From Watersipora subatra (taxonomy: Eukaryota; Bryozoa; Gymnolaemata; Cheilostomatida; Watersiporidae), in contig NC_088709.1 in assembly GCF_963576615.1 (NCBI RefSeq), forward strand, positions 20,539,243 to 20,603,242: a stretch of 64,000 bases of DNA. Reading direction: 5' to 3'. A model generated the notes under the pieces. It had not been told where the DNA came from. It made no database searches and worked only from the letters and a program-made list of their open reading frames with translations. Both the position numbers and the translations under genes were made by a program. Every line of letters begins with the position of its first letter. The stretch's first letter is position 1. Below are positions 11,681-21,479 of the stretch, in pieces.

Positions 11681-13661
11681 AGATGTAGTTGCGTCAAAAA
11701 TGAAATTAGAACCCATAAAAGGCTAAAACATCAGCTACAATTTGATGCCATTTTTGTCTTTGTAGACCAACCCTGTCCAGAGATATATGCGTTTGAATGA
11801 GGCCCTCTTTTAAAAAGCTCACGTTCCAGCGGGTGCCAATTTCGTGACGTCACTAGCTTGTTTTCTGAAACGAAACCACAAGCGATAAATATGAGGTCGC
11901 TTCGTTAGCCAATCACGATCGCGAAATTTTTATATAGACCGTAATAAATGTTATCACTCGTAAAACGCGTTGTCTGTGATCTCGAAGATTCTCATCGCTA
12001 GAGAATTCATGCTCATCGTTACTGATTCAACGCGTTTCAACAATTACTAAGTAATACATAGTTTTAAAATGGCTTCAAGTTCGAGCGACCGCTACTCAGA
12101 GTTATCTGAGCAACGTTTAGTAAAAGATTAGAGTAGACAGCCTATGGCCAAAGCTGACAGGCGTCAGCAGCGTTTTGCTGCAGAAGAAGACAGAATGGAG
12201 GTAAATTAACTTAGAGTCTTCTATACTTTAGTAAATGTAATATTTTTTATAGTCATAAATACATATACTAATTAATAAAATGATAATTCTTTGCTATCTC
12301 CAATCATCGTTTCATAGCTTATCTGCCGTTTTACCTAGCTATAATATTTTTTTCGAATTTTCTTTGGTAAATTAGAGTCATGATTACAAATTATTTTCAC
12401 ACGTAGGAAGTGGGTAAAATCGATTGATCATTGTAAATCTTTAATTTCCAGAACCAAAGCTTCGAATCGTTGGCTTGGCGTACTTGTGCCATTATTAAAT
12501 GTTTATTCGTTTTTAAAATTACACTCGCAATCTATTTAACTCCCAATTTGGAAGCTGTCAATAGATACGCTTTAGAATGACATATCTATGAATGACATAT
12601 TTATTGCATCTACTTTGTTTACATTTACTTGTTTTACTGATTACAGAATGTTTATGTCGTCCCACCAGCCGAAGAAGCTTTGTCAGTGTGGAAACTGCTA
12701 TAAAGGAGAAAGCAAGACTTGAATGCGTGCTGGATGATGTTTTGTTTGAGTTTGTTGCAGTAGATGAATTTGTCTTATTGTATCAGCTAATACTATGTGA
12801 GTGGCCACGACTTGATGAATATTTTTAATAAAAGCTTTATGCCGAGATGAAAATATTTTTGCTTGTAAAAATTATATAATAAAATAATATTGTTGAAGAT
12901 AATGCAAAAAATGATTTGCAGAATATTGTAGTGAATCGGATATGGTATATGGGTGTCCGCAGAACTGGAGAATGTGAGTTCAAATCCAGTTTGCAGCAGA
13001 CTTCTCATCCTTAAAACTCTATCCCTGTCTATATTCTTTTCAAAGAGGTGGCTTGCTAGTAGTAAGAAACTAGTACGTAGGCAATAGGTAATAGGCGACA
13101 TAATGTGGGCGGGGCTTATGGGAGGCTGTATATCGTTTATATGGGTAGCTGCAGAACTGTGCTGATACAAAGACCGCGTTCTACATAAAGTGACTAGACA
13201 GAATTACCGTAGACCGGTAGAACTGGTAGTCGGTACCCAAATGTTTACACAACATTTGGAGAAAGTGAGTAGAACAAACTTTCAATTTTCGTTATTTGAG
13301 GCCTTTTAAACATTCATAATAATGCATCTGTAGCAGGATTTAAAATTTTATTCTAGCCAACACGAGCAAATACAAAATAAGATATATGCCAATAGAGCCG
13401 CGTAAGACTAGACTTTTATCGCAAATAGCCGATGTGAATACGAGAGGTAGAGAGAGGTTGCCAAACGCGTGACATCATTTTTGGCGAGGCTGGGCACGTT
13501 TTTGTGGCCTGAGCGTTTTTACGGTGATCAGATTTTTTCGGTTTTAATCTTCAAATATCTTGGCAATGCGATCGCGTAACACAACAAACAACATATCAAC
13601 TGATAGAGAAAAAAAAATGCTTTCTTTTAAGATCAACTTAAATTTTGACGCAACTACATCT
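11681..13661. mobile_element. Whole TTAA-flanked DNA transposon, 1981 bases
   Basis: A perfect 19-base terminal inverted repeat, AGATGTAGTTGCGTCAAAA (11681-11699) and its complement (13643-13661), is flanked on both sides by TTAA (11677-11680; 13662-13665). That pattern is typical of Kolobok or piggyBac elements; the AG start favours Kolobok. It lies in the first intron of ZNF-A, 54 bases past the exon. The left end has a GC-richer, promoter-like stretch with TTTTTATATAGACC (11931-11945) before two broken exons (12069-12200 and 12645-12828). A second, partial copy is at 8367-8900. Confidence 0.75.
12069..12828 (+). pseudogene. Broken two-exon gene inside the TTAA element, P2X7-tail-like zinc motif
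   Basis: Exon 1 (12069-12200) reads MASSSSDRYSELSEQRLVKD, a TAG stop, then SRQPMAKADRRQQRFAAEED and RME before GTAAAT. Exon 2 follows an acceptor TGATTACAG at about 12645 and reads MFMSSHQPKKLCQCGNCYKG, ESKT, a TGA stop; in the next frame LECVLDDVLFEF. The C-x-C-G-x-C word, with E-C-V some ten residues later, resembles the cysteine-rich zinc module of proteins annotated as P2X7 intracellular-domain-like, which are common in invertebrates. The resemblance is by eye and limited to about 30 residues. At least one stop per exon and a frame change, so not functional. Alternative: an unrelated transposon-encoded zinc module. Confidence 0.35.
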
Positions 13662-13679
13662 TTAAGATTATTTGCAATA

Positions 13680-13890
13680 TCTATTCATGTTTTTCATACT
13701 CATTTCTTCTTTACTCATGTCGTCTATAGCCATTTTATCTGTACCCATTTCTATTCCTCCATGTCTTCTGTAGCCAAACTTAGTTTATCATTTTCTCTAT
13801 TTCAATTTTAGAAATGTTTTCTATAAGCCTGTCTGTTATTTTCATTTCTTTTGTAGTCATTTTTAGTATAGCTGTTTTCCGTAGACATAA
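13680..13890. repeat. Degenerate TAGCC-AT repeat, copy 1
   Basis: Loose units of about 20 bases built on TCTATAGCCATTTTATCTGT, CTTCTGTAGCCAAA, TTTTGTAGTCATTTTTAG. The same design is seen at 24460-24720 and, longest, at 61390-62210. Old simple-sequence drift is likely. Confidence 0.45.
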
Positions 13891-13896
13891 CCGAAC

Positions 13897-14822
13897 ACTT
13901 CTAATTGAATGCTAACCTCTATTAGAACGCCGCCTTTATTAGCACAGCAAGTCCATTTGGCCGCCACTATAGAAGAGAAGTTGAAAAATCTAGCAACACC
14001 TTTACATTCACCGCCACCCCTATTTGACCACCACTTTGACATTATTTGATTTTAATGATTCCATAATAGCAAGTGATCAGTAGAAAAGTGTTTTCAAGAC
14101 TGTACAAATAGCGACTCGGTACACCAATAACAATTATTTTGTTGTTTCTGTTCATAACGAAGTCCATTTTTTAATCCTTAAGGTTTCTGATGTTTTTTTT
14201 TCATTCAAACTTTAAAAACAACATTATAGAAATAATTACTATCTGATCAAGCTAATAGTGGTTGCTCGTTTAATGTGGTCCTGATACCTCAAATTATGAG
14301 AAAACTGGGTTACATTTATGATGGTATATGAATGACTAGTTTGAGGCTAAAAGTTGTGCTTTGTGATGCTGCTAAAAGTTTATCCCTTGTGTAAGATCCA
14401 ACACGTAAATGTTTTGCTCCGTTCAAAAATTATTTGAACTCTCTTCAATTGTTGATGATTATGTACTATATTACATACCAGGGGCAAATAAAGCCCTGAT
14501 GGCTCATGATTTGTGTGCAACATTTCATAGCTTTTATAGTTTTAATCTATGGTGGTTATCAGATATCATCACATAATTGCTTTAGTTTACTGGATTATGT
14601 ATCCGAGAAGGTTTTTGTGTGAAAATAAATGTGATTTCTTCACCTTCTCCTCATTAGCTCCATTGTCAACAATAGTGCATTCAAGCATTATGTACAATTC
14701 AACGAGGTAACTTCATGATATTTAAGTCTGAGTAGGCAACCAACTGGAATAGCTATTATTGGCCAATCTAAGTTTATATATCTATGGTTGAAAAATAAAG
14801 TGTCATACCATTCAAATAGAGG
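13897..14822. mobile_element. Family P copy in ZNF-A intron, with an inserted arm sequence
   Basis: Left end TTCTAATTGAATGCTAACC with two more CCTCTATTAGAACGCCGCC-type words; right end CATTCAAATAGAGGTTTTG. Its right part (14475-14785) is a plus-strand copy of the arm of the fold-back repeat at 21480-24213, sharing GGGGCAAATAAAGCCCTGAT, TAATCTATGGTGGTTATCAG and TATTGGCCAATCTAAGTTTA. Confidence 0.5.
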
Positions 14823-14998
14823 TTTTGCGATATCTTATGTTCTGATGTCTGCGCAAGCCATAGTGTATTGTAACTACATATTATTGAATTTCTATGCTTT
14901 AACCAGCCAGTTTAAAGTTCTGTTTAGGTTTGTCGTTTTGTATAGCATCACTAAATCAATGTTTGTAGGTAGTAAATAATTGATGCATTATATTGTAG

Positions 14999-15055
14999 AT
15001 ATCGAGATTAAAGTAGAACCAGGTGATTCATCATTCAACGTGGATAGTAATGAAG
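14999..15055 (+). CDS. ZNF-A micro-exon 2 (57 bases)
   Basis: Flanked by TATATTGTAG on the left and GTAATTATAG on the right. Length 57, phase 1 in and out, so it can be skipped or repeated without a frame change. With the G from the previous exon it encodes DIEIKVEPGDSSFNVDSNEG. IKVE is a full sumoylation-type consensus followed by Pro. Closely related micro-exons are at 17828-17884 (DIELNLEPES) and 24835-24891 (DSEVTGEPGDSS), both also 57 bases with the same splice-site words. Not recognised as a named domain; described from sequence only. Confidence 0.55.
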
Positions 15056-15156
15056 GTAATTATAGGAAAATAATTTTTTTCATGAAATTTTAGTATATAT
15101 GCACAAAAAGCTGCTCACTATCATTCTTTATAGATGACCTTTCATGAATATTGCAG

Positions 15157-15219
15157 TAGTTGCGGAAGTGAAAGCGGAGCCAGAATCTGATGATGGTCCT
15201 GATAACCTCTACCCAACTG
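15157..15219 (+). CDS. ZNF-A micro-exon 3 (63 bases)
   Basis: Flanked by GAATATTGCAG and GTAAGTTAAAG, both good splice sites. Length 63, phase 1 in and out. Encodes VVAEVKAEPESDDGPDNLYP then TG, with VKAE as a sumoylation-type consensus. It lies 101 bases after micro-exon 2; the same 57+63 pair with a 107-base gap recurs at 24835-25061, so the pair was duplicated as a cassette. Acidic, no globular domain expected. Confidence 0.55.
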
Positions 15220-17827
15220 GTAAGTTAAAGATTAATTAAATAATAGTGATAACTGCTGCTGATAAGGTTTGATATCAGGTGCTTTTGAATTGAACAGTGA
15301 AACTGGTTTGATTTAGTAAAGGTCATATACAGTCAACCTTTGACCTTTGTTTGCCGGGACTAACACAGATTAGTCATGACCATACATCGAATATTGAGTA
15401 CTGTACATTAAACAGACATAGTTGTCTCATACATGCCACTAGGGCACAGTATGCCTACATTATGCAAATACTGTATACATGAGAAAGTACACAATGATTA
15501 TACCTACAATAGGTTACACTATATTCATAGACATAGACATATTAACAATACTTGTAGTTAACATGATATAATATAGTTATTAAGGTCTATGAGTATGATA
15601 TTGAACTTTTGAAGGGTGTAGCGTGATCCATGTCACCTATACTTCGCACTCTCCCGCAGCAAGATAGAAGCTGCTGTCGCAGGCTCAGCATTTATTATAA
15701 TCATTTACCTGCCATATTTGTATTTCCACACAAATGGTTTCATGACCTTAGTGCCAATTTCTGTGAATCGGCAATGGCTCAGAATTGATGAAACTTAATG
15801 ACTGATGAAGGAGCATAATATGCTTATAATATATATATACACACTGATATATATGTTGTGGAAATATATTTAGACTGTCTATAAATGTGTTTTACACAGT
15901 TAGGATGAGTATTTAATTAAAAGCGGTAAAAATGAATCACAGCAAAATAACATTCATTTAATAGCTATGCTGTAAATGCTTTTTAAATATTTATCATCAC
16001 TTTCAAAACTCCATGGCAACTTCTTTAACTTGAGTACCAACCCACTATAAACTTCTATACATCTATGAAATAATAAAAAGAAATGCTATATTGCATTGAA
16101 ATTGCTTCTCTCATCATTAGAAGAAATTAGGGCTTACCAAAGTAAATGTTCCAAAACCGTTTGTTTCTATAAACAAGACTATTGGTTTCGTATGGTGTTT
16201 TACATCTAACATTCCTACAATGCCTTTTAGGTTAAACTCCAAACTTTTTTTGGGGTAGCAGTCATTGTCTTTAATTTTAGGAATTTTCTGCTATTGATAA
16301 TCATAATTTTAATGATACAAATTTATTTGTTAGTCAATCTTACGTTTTTCAGAGCTTAACTTTTTGTATACTTTATATTCATATTGTGTTATATAACTCT
16401 GCACTAATTATGTTAGATTTTTAAAGTACATCCATATAATCTTAACATCTGTAACACCAAATTAAAATGGCTAGAATTTATGCAATTCGAACTAGAGCCA
16501 AGAAAGTTGTATTTTGCATCAGCAAATCAGCTTGTTGTGTTCGACATCATCTGGTCTGCTATGAGGTCACCCAAGAAAGGTACTATTCGTCATATTATGT
16601 TGTTGTAAAGGTTTTAATGATACATTGATGAATTGGGTTAGATAGTCTGAGTAGTAACAGAGCAAGAGCTAAAACTAAATGCTGTGTTTTTTGACGGCAT
16701 TGTCATTCTATTTTGCCATTCAAGCTCACAAAGTAACATAAGTCTGTCTAGCGCCTATGAGCAAAATAAATTGGTACATTATGTACAGTACACTAATATA
16801 GTGTACTGTACAGAATGTACCAATTTATTGTAGCTCATAGCTCATATTTGTTTTTTGCTAATAGTGTTCTTGCTTTCTGGACAGACGGTGGTAGCTAACG
16901 ATGTGTGACAGAGATGTGACGGCAACATATTCAGTACACTACACATTACACTTTTGTGAAGCCACGTCAAATAACATAAGCTTTGAATTTATGTCTTACT
17001 GAAATTAACTTGGCTTACTATATACACATTTAGAAAAAGTTTAAATCTTATATGACACAAGGTTTAATTCTACCTTTTGCATTCATTTTCAGTTCTTTTA
17101 TTTTTCTTTTTCCGACTTGGCGTGTTTTTCCCTCGACCTGTGACTTACATTTACTTTCACTTTTAGCCGGCCTTTTTAAAACTTTTACACACTGAGCTGA
17201 TGAAAAAAACGAGTGATCCCGTTTTCGAAAGTGACCTAGCTTTTATACTCGGCCACGTAGCTGCTGCATCAGGAGTTATCTCATAGCTCAAAAGTGTATC
17301 ATATCTCGAAGTAAAAATTTGCTTAAAGTGAGGATGAGAGGACAAGAGAAACTTCCAAAATAAGTTTGTGTTCCGAAGTAATAATAGCAGTAATAATACC
17401 AAAAAAGTATTGTAGTACAACACTCACTCCAGGGCATGTGGTTTTTGCCGAGTTTGCGTCGAGAACACATATCGCTCAAGGTTGTTATTCTTAGGACATA
17501 CACAGACTATCTGGACAGTTGAAAGTTTGGGGAAAGGAAGTTCAAAAAATTGGAGATTTGTTGAGTAGTGATTGTACCTAGTCACAGAGTTAATCATAAG
17601 CCCAATGAAGAATTCTGAGCATAACAAGCTCGAGGATACCATGTGCTAAATGCAGATCTATGGGAGCTAAAAATGTATGAGTCATTTTTAATAAACTGTG
17701 ACCTTGAACTGCAAAAGGCACACTGAGTTCATAGTCACATAGGATTTCTATAAAAAATGTACAAAATATGTTTTGTCCAAATCAGATCATTCAATGTATC
17801 TACTTATCTATGTTGTTTTTATTGTAG
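15220..17827. other. ZNF-A intron, little recognised
   Basis: Mostly AT-rich unique-looking DNA. 15636-15700 has a CGCACTCTCCCGCAGCAAGA to CAGGCTCAGCA segment distantly matched at 18345-18400 and 38240-38300 (CTCTGTTCGGCAGA ... GGGCTCA), an unclassified dispersed repeat. A near-perfect hairpin lies at 16755-16840. Minus-strand open frames at 17163-17642 lack any motif and were not called genes. Confidence 0.5.
16755..16840. repeat. Near-perfect 86-base palindrome
   Basis: The arms read TTGGTACATTATGTACAGTA and TACTGTACAGAATGTACCAA around a 3-base centre (ATA), extending outward through AAATAAA/TTTATT and CTATGAGC/GCTCATAG with one mismatch in the core and a small bulge near the tips. It may be a very short fold-back element or a replication hairpin scar. 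No function visible. Confidence 0.7.
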
Positions 17828-17884
17828 ATATTGAGCTTAATTTAGAACCAGAGAGTCGTTCAGTCAGCACACACTGTAATAAAG
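17828..17884 (+). CDS. ZNF-A micro-exon 4 (57 bases)
   Basis: Flanked by TTTATTGTAG and GTAAATATGA; 57 bases, phase 1 in and out. Encodes DIELNLEPESRSVSTHCNKG. It aligns with micro-exon 2 (D-I-E-x-x-x-E-P) but the consensus lysine is Asn. No partner 63-base exon was found after it, so the cassette is incomplete here; the exon may be relic or optional. Confidence 0.45.
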
Positions 17885-18159
17885 GTAAATATGATAGTAG
17901 CCTTATGGATTTAATAATAGCCCAAGATTTTGTTTTCAACAGAGCGTCAAACACTCCTTTAGCAGAACACTATTGACCCTGAGACATATTAGGAACTTTG
18001 TTATCATCGTGTGGCTCTCAGGTTAGTCCCGGAATAGGTTTACTTTTTTACAGTTTGCGTAATGACAAAGGTCGTAAGATTTTCATCAATCGGCTCAATT
18101 ATCTAGGTCAGAGTTTACTCACTTATATATTCTTAGATGCCGTGTAATCTTTATTCGAG

Positions 18160-19515
18160 TGCATTGGCTCAAATAAAGGTTTCAACCCTATTTTCAATAA
18201 GGGTTGGAAGGCACTGTATTTTTCAACCTTTTTTTTGTGGTGATGTTTTATTAGACAATGATGTTCAATTTTTTGACTAGTTGATCAGAATTTTGAAGAG
18301 ATAAATTTAATCATTTTACTTGTGATGCTAATGTCGCCTATACTTTGCATTCTCTGTTCGGCAGACCAACATTAATGTTGTCGGGCTCAGCACTTTTTCT
18401 AAATGGTTTCCACATACTTCGAAGTATCAGATGGAGGTAAAGAAGGAACTATTTTTAGCAAAACATTTTGCATGAAAACAGTGGTTACTTATCTCGATGG
18501 CATTGATTTATAAGTTTTAAGAAAAAAATGCCAAAATGCTTTCTAGGGACAATGTGTAACTAAATATGCCAAATATTAAATATGCTGTAACAATGGCTGT
18601 CATTACATCATACAGTGTTTCTGTGAAAAATTTTCATTGGTCATCAATTATCATTCAGTCAGTCATTTAAAGTCTTCAGATCAGTTTATAAATCACCTCA
18701 TGGGCGAATCTAAAGGATTGATTTGGACTAAAGACAAAGGATTGGATTTGGACTTTAGTGGCTATAAATCGAAGGGCAGATTTGATGTTTAGGATGATCG
18801 ATCCTCTCAGGCACATCATCAAGAGCAAAATCTTTATGCGCTGCATTTAGCACAATAAAAATATGCTCCGTAAACGTAAACTTTAGTCCAAAACCTGCCA
18901 ACCGGTTTTCATATGTGTTTCGTTCAAAGTATTAGGGCCATGTTAAACAATGAACTACTATTAGCTTGAGACTATTAGTGGTTATTACTATGGCTTTGCT
19001 TTCAGAGTTCCATTTACCTTTGTAAATTTAGCCGTTTTTCATATATGTGCGCGTACTTCGAAGTATCAGGACCGCCTTAAACAAGGAAACACTATAATTA
19101 GCCTGAGACATCAATTTTTATAGTGTTCCTTTGAAGGTTCATTTACCATCATACATTGAAGCCGTCTTTTGTGTTCGTAGGCTACTTTGAATCAGAAAGG
19201 GTGCATTAAACAGAAAATTACCATGAAAAAATTATCAAAAACAACAACAAGCTTTGAAGTTGAACGAATAAATTAATTATTATTGATATGAACGATTCAT
19301 TATTAATACGATTTGATGGAAACTTGTTTACTGGACAGTTGATATTATTGGCTCTTAAGAATCAAGTCATATCAGTAGTGGTCAAATGGAGGTGGCGCTC
19401 AATTGGAGAGTGCTGCTGCATTTCTCAACCTTTCGCTCAGAGTGGCATTCATATAGGCGTGGCGTTCAAATAGATGTGCACTCAAATAGAGGTGGTTTTC
19501 AATTAGTATAGTAAC
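18160..19515. mobile_element. Family P copy with three internal tandem units
   Basis: The right side has the family's subterminal words in reverse sense, GTCAAATGGAGGTGGCGCTC, GGCGTGGCGTTCAAATAG and CAAATAGAGGTGGTTTTC. 18905-19200 carries three degenerate units of about 120-130 bases, each with TATGTGTTTCG/TATGTGCGCG/TGTTCGTAGG, GTATTAGGGCCATGTTAAAC-like and ACTACTATTAGC-like words. The left edge is uncertain. Confidence 0.45.
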
Positions 19516-20589
19516 TATAATTACTAAGGTTATCATATTACTTTGTTACTAATTTTTAATATATTCTGTACATTATGCATATAACATTTTTATGATTTCA
19601 CCAAGGTTTGTTTGCATTAGATAGTTACTAAGGATTTTTATATTCCTCTTTACAAAGTTTTCGCCTTGCGATGTCAACAGTGGAATGGCTTAAAATTGTC
19701 TGGTGAGGGTCTGCTGTAGTAAAATCGTATGTTTAGAACCATATTATATAACAGCTGCTTGTTCAAAATCTTCATTCATGAAAGCACTTCACAAGATGTA
19801 TGCACAAGCCATTTGGTGTACTCCTACAACCACCGCTCAAAACCTGATGTAGGATGTATAATAACAGCGCAAACCTTTTTTGAGACTTGTAGAATTTGTT
19901 TCGTTTTTGCATTATGTTTGTCTACCATGTTGGTAACAATAATGTTGTAGTGTGGCAACTAGATGGTGGAAAACTTTAAGAGTGGCAGCCAACAGACGTG
20001 CTGTTGTCTCAAGTTTACACATTGACTATCCGTCGGCATTGGCATCGTAGTTTACAAGTCTGCGTTTTGACGTCAAAATTTATTGCGTCATGTCACACCT
20101 ATTGGAGTGGTTTTGTCTCAAACTGTGTTTTTGTTTTTCCAAAATCAATAACACTTATGCTCTAGCAGTCTAGTGTGTCTAGTATGTCAAGTGTGCCAGG
20201 AGATTTTGTCCAGTGTAATAACTATATGTACAAATATTCTGAAATGCATGAAGATAATTGACTGTACAGGTGTTACAGCGGTAATCTAGCAAGCTGCATG
20301 CTTTGAATTCAATTCCATTGCTGTGCAATTTTTTTTCAATATCCGACCATTGATTTAGATGTATGGAGACAATTGTTGTTATCAAAATATTGTAGAAAAA
20401 TGAATACATTGTTAAATTAGTATAAATAGCTGTAATTTAAAAAAAATCAGTTCATCAATATGTTGTATGATGTTTCCCCAACATACCCATTTTGGGTCAT
20501 TCACTCAACATGCACGAATAGACAGAAAGGAGATTATGAGCTTTACGTTTTACCAGTGTCAGCCAAAGCTAAACCTGCCATTATTTTTA
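19516..20589. other. Intron sequence, nothing recognised
   Basis: AT-rich, no terminal repeats, coding motifs or RNA gene seen; short open frames here show no family signature. Confidence 0.45.
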
Positions 20590-21471
20590 GATCATGTAAA
20601 AACCTTATTTGAACACCCCATTTTATTTAAATGCAACCTCTAATAGAAAGCGATTGCAGGAAAATGGTTGAAAAATACAGTTACACCCTTTAATTGAACA
20701 CAGCGTCATTTGACCACCACTTTGACATTCATTGTTCTTCATGAACTCATACGTAAAAAAAAAAAAAAAATAGACAGTGATCCGCAAACAAGTTTTCGCA
20801 CATTGTTACAACAATGACTCAGTTATATCAATCAAAATTAATTTTGTTGTTGTTGCTGTAGTGGTTGCAGGTGCTTTAGAGAGGGTGTACCCGAGGAGAA
20901 CAATCCTCGCAATCATTGGAACTACACTATGTTTTGAAGTCGCTAAGGTCCAACTCCTACACACTGTTTTCAGATTTATTCATAATGCGGTTTGCAATAT
21001 TATCCAAAGACTGTAACATTTTGATGAACACTGGGAATACTCTTTAGGAACACAGCTCAACATAGTAGCAACAATTGTTATTGCGTATTTGATGATGTTT
21101 TTTATCGCCAAAGCTTTGTCATGTTTTTTTAAAAAGTTCGAAAGTGATACCATGGAAATAATTAATAACTGTATTTGGCTAATGTTGTTCACCCAAAGTA
21201 TCTTTTTGTATAACTTGTCAGATACAACGAAAAAACGAAAAGGGATCGAGCAAAAATATCGAGGTCGACGGCATTGATGTCGCTCCACCCAAAGAAGATT
21301 GCAAAGCATAGGTGACATTTGCCTCACTCGTCACAGGGGTAAATTTGTTTTTTCAAAATTCCGATGAACTAGTCGAAAAATACAGCGCGAGGCTCTATTT
21401 AAGTGCCACCTCTCATAAAATGACATTATTGGGAATGGGTTGAAAAATGCATCACCATCACATTCAAATAG
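20590..21471. mobile_element. Family P copy in ZNF-A intron
   Basis: Left side CTTATTTGAACACCCCATTT and CCACTTTGACATTCATTG; right side GGCTCTATTTAAGTGCCACC and CACATTCAAATAGAGGTTTT. Interior has a 20-base A run at 20753-20772. It abuts the fold-back repeat that starts at about 21480. Confidence 0.5.
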
Positions 21472-21479
21472 AGGTTTTA

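Noticed and set aside
12793-13170. 125-residue minus-strand open frame
   Set aside because: Lies in the interior of the TTAA element opposite the broken gene; no motif recognised, and the matching copy at 8367-8900 does not keep it.
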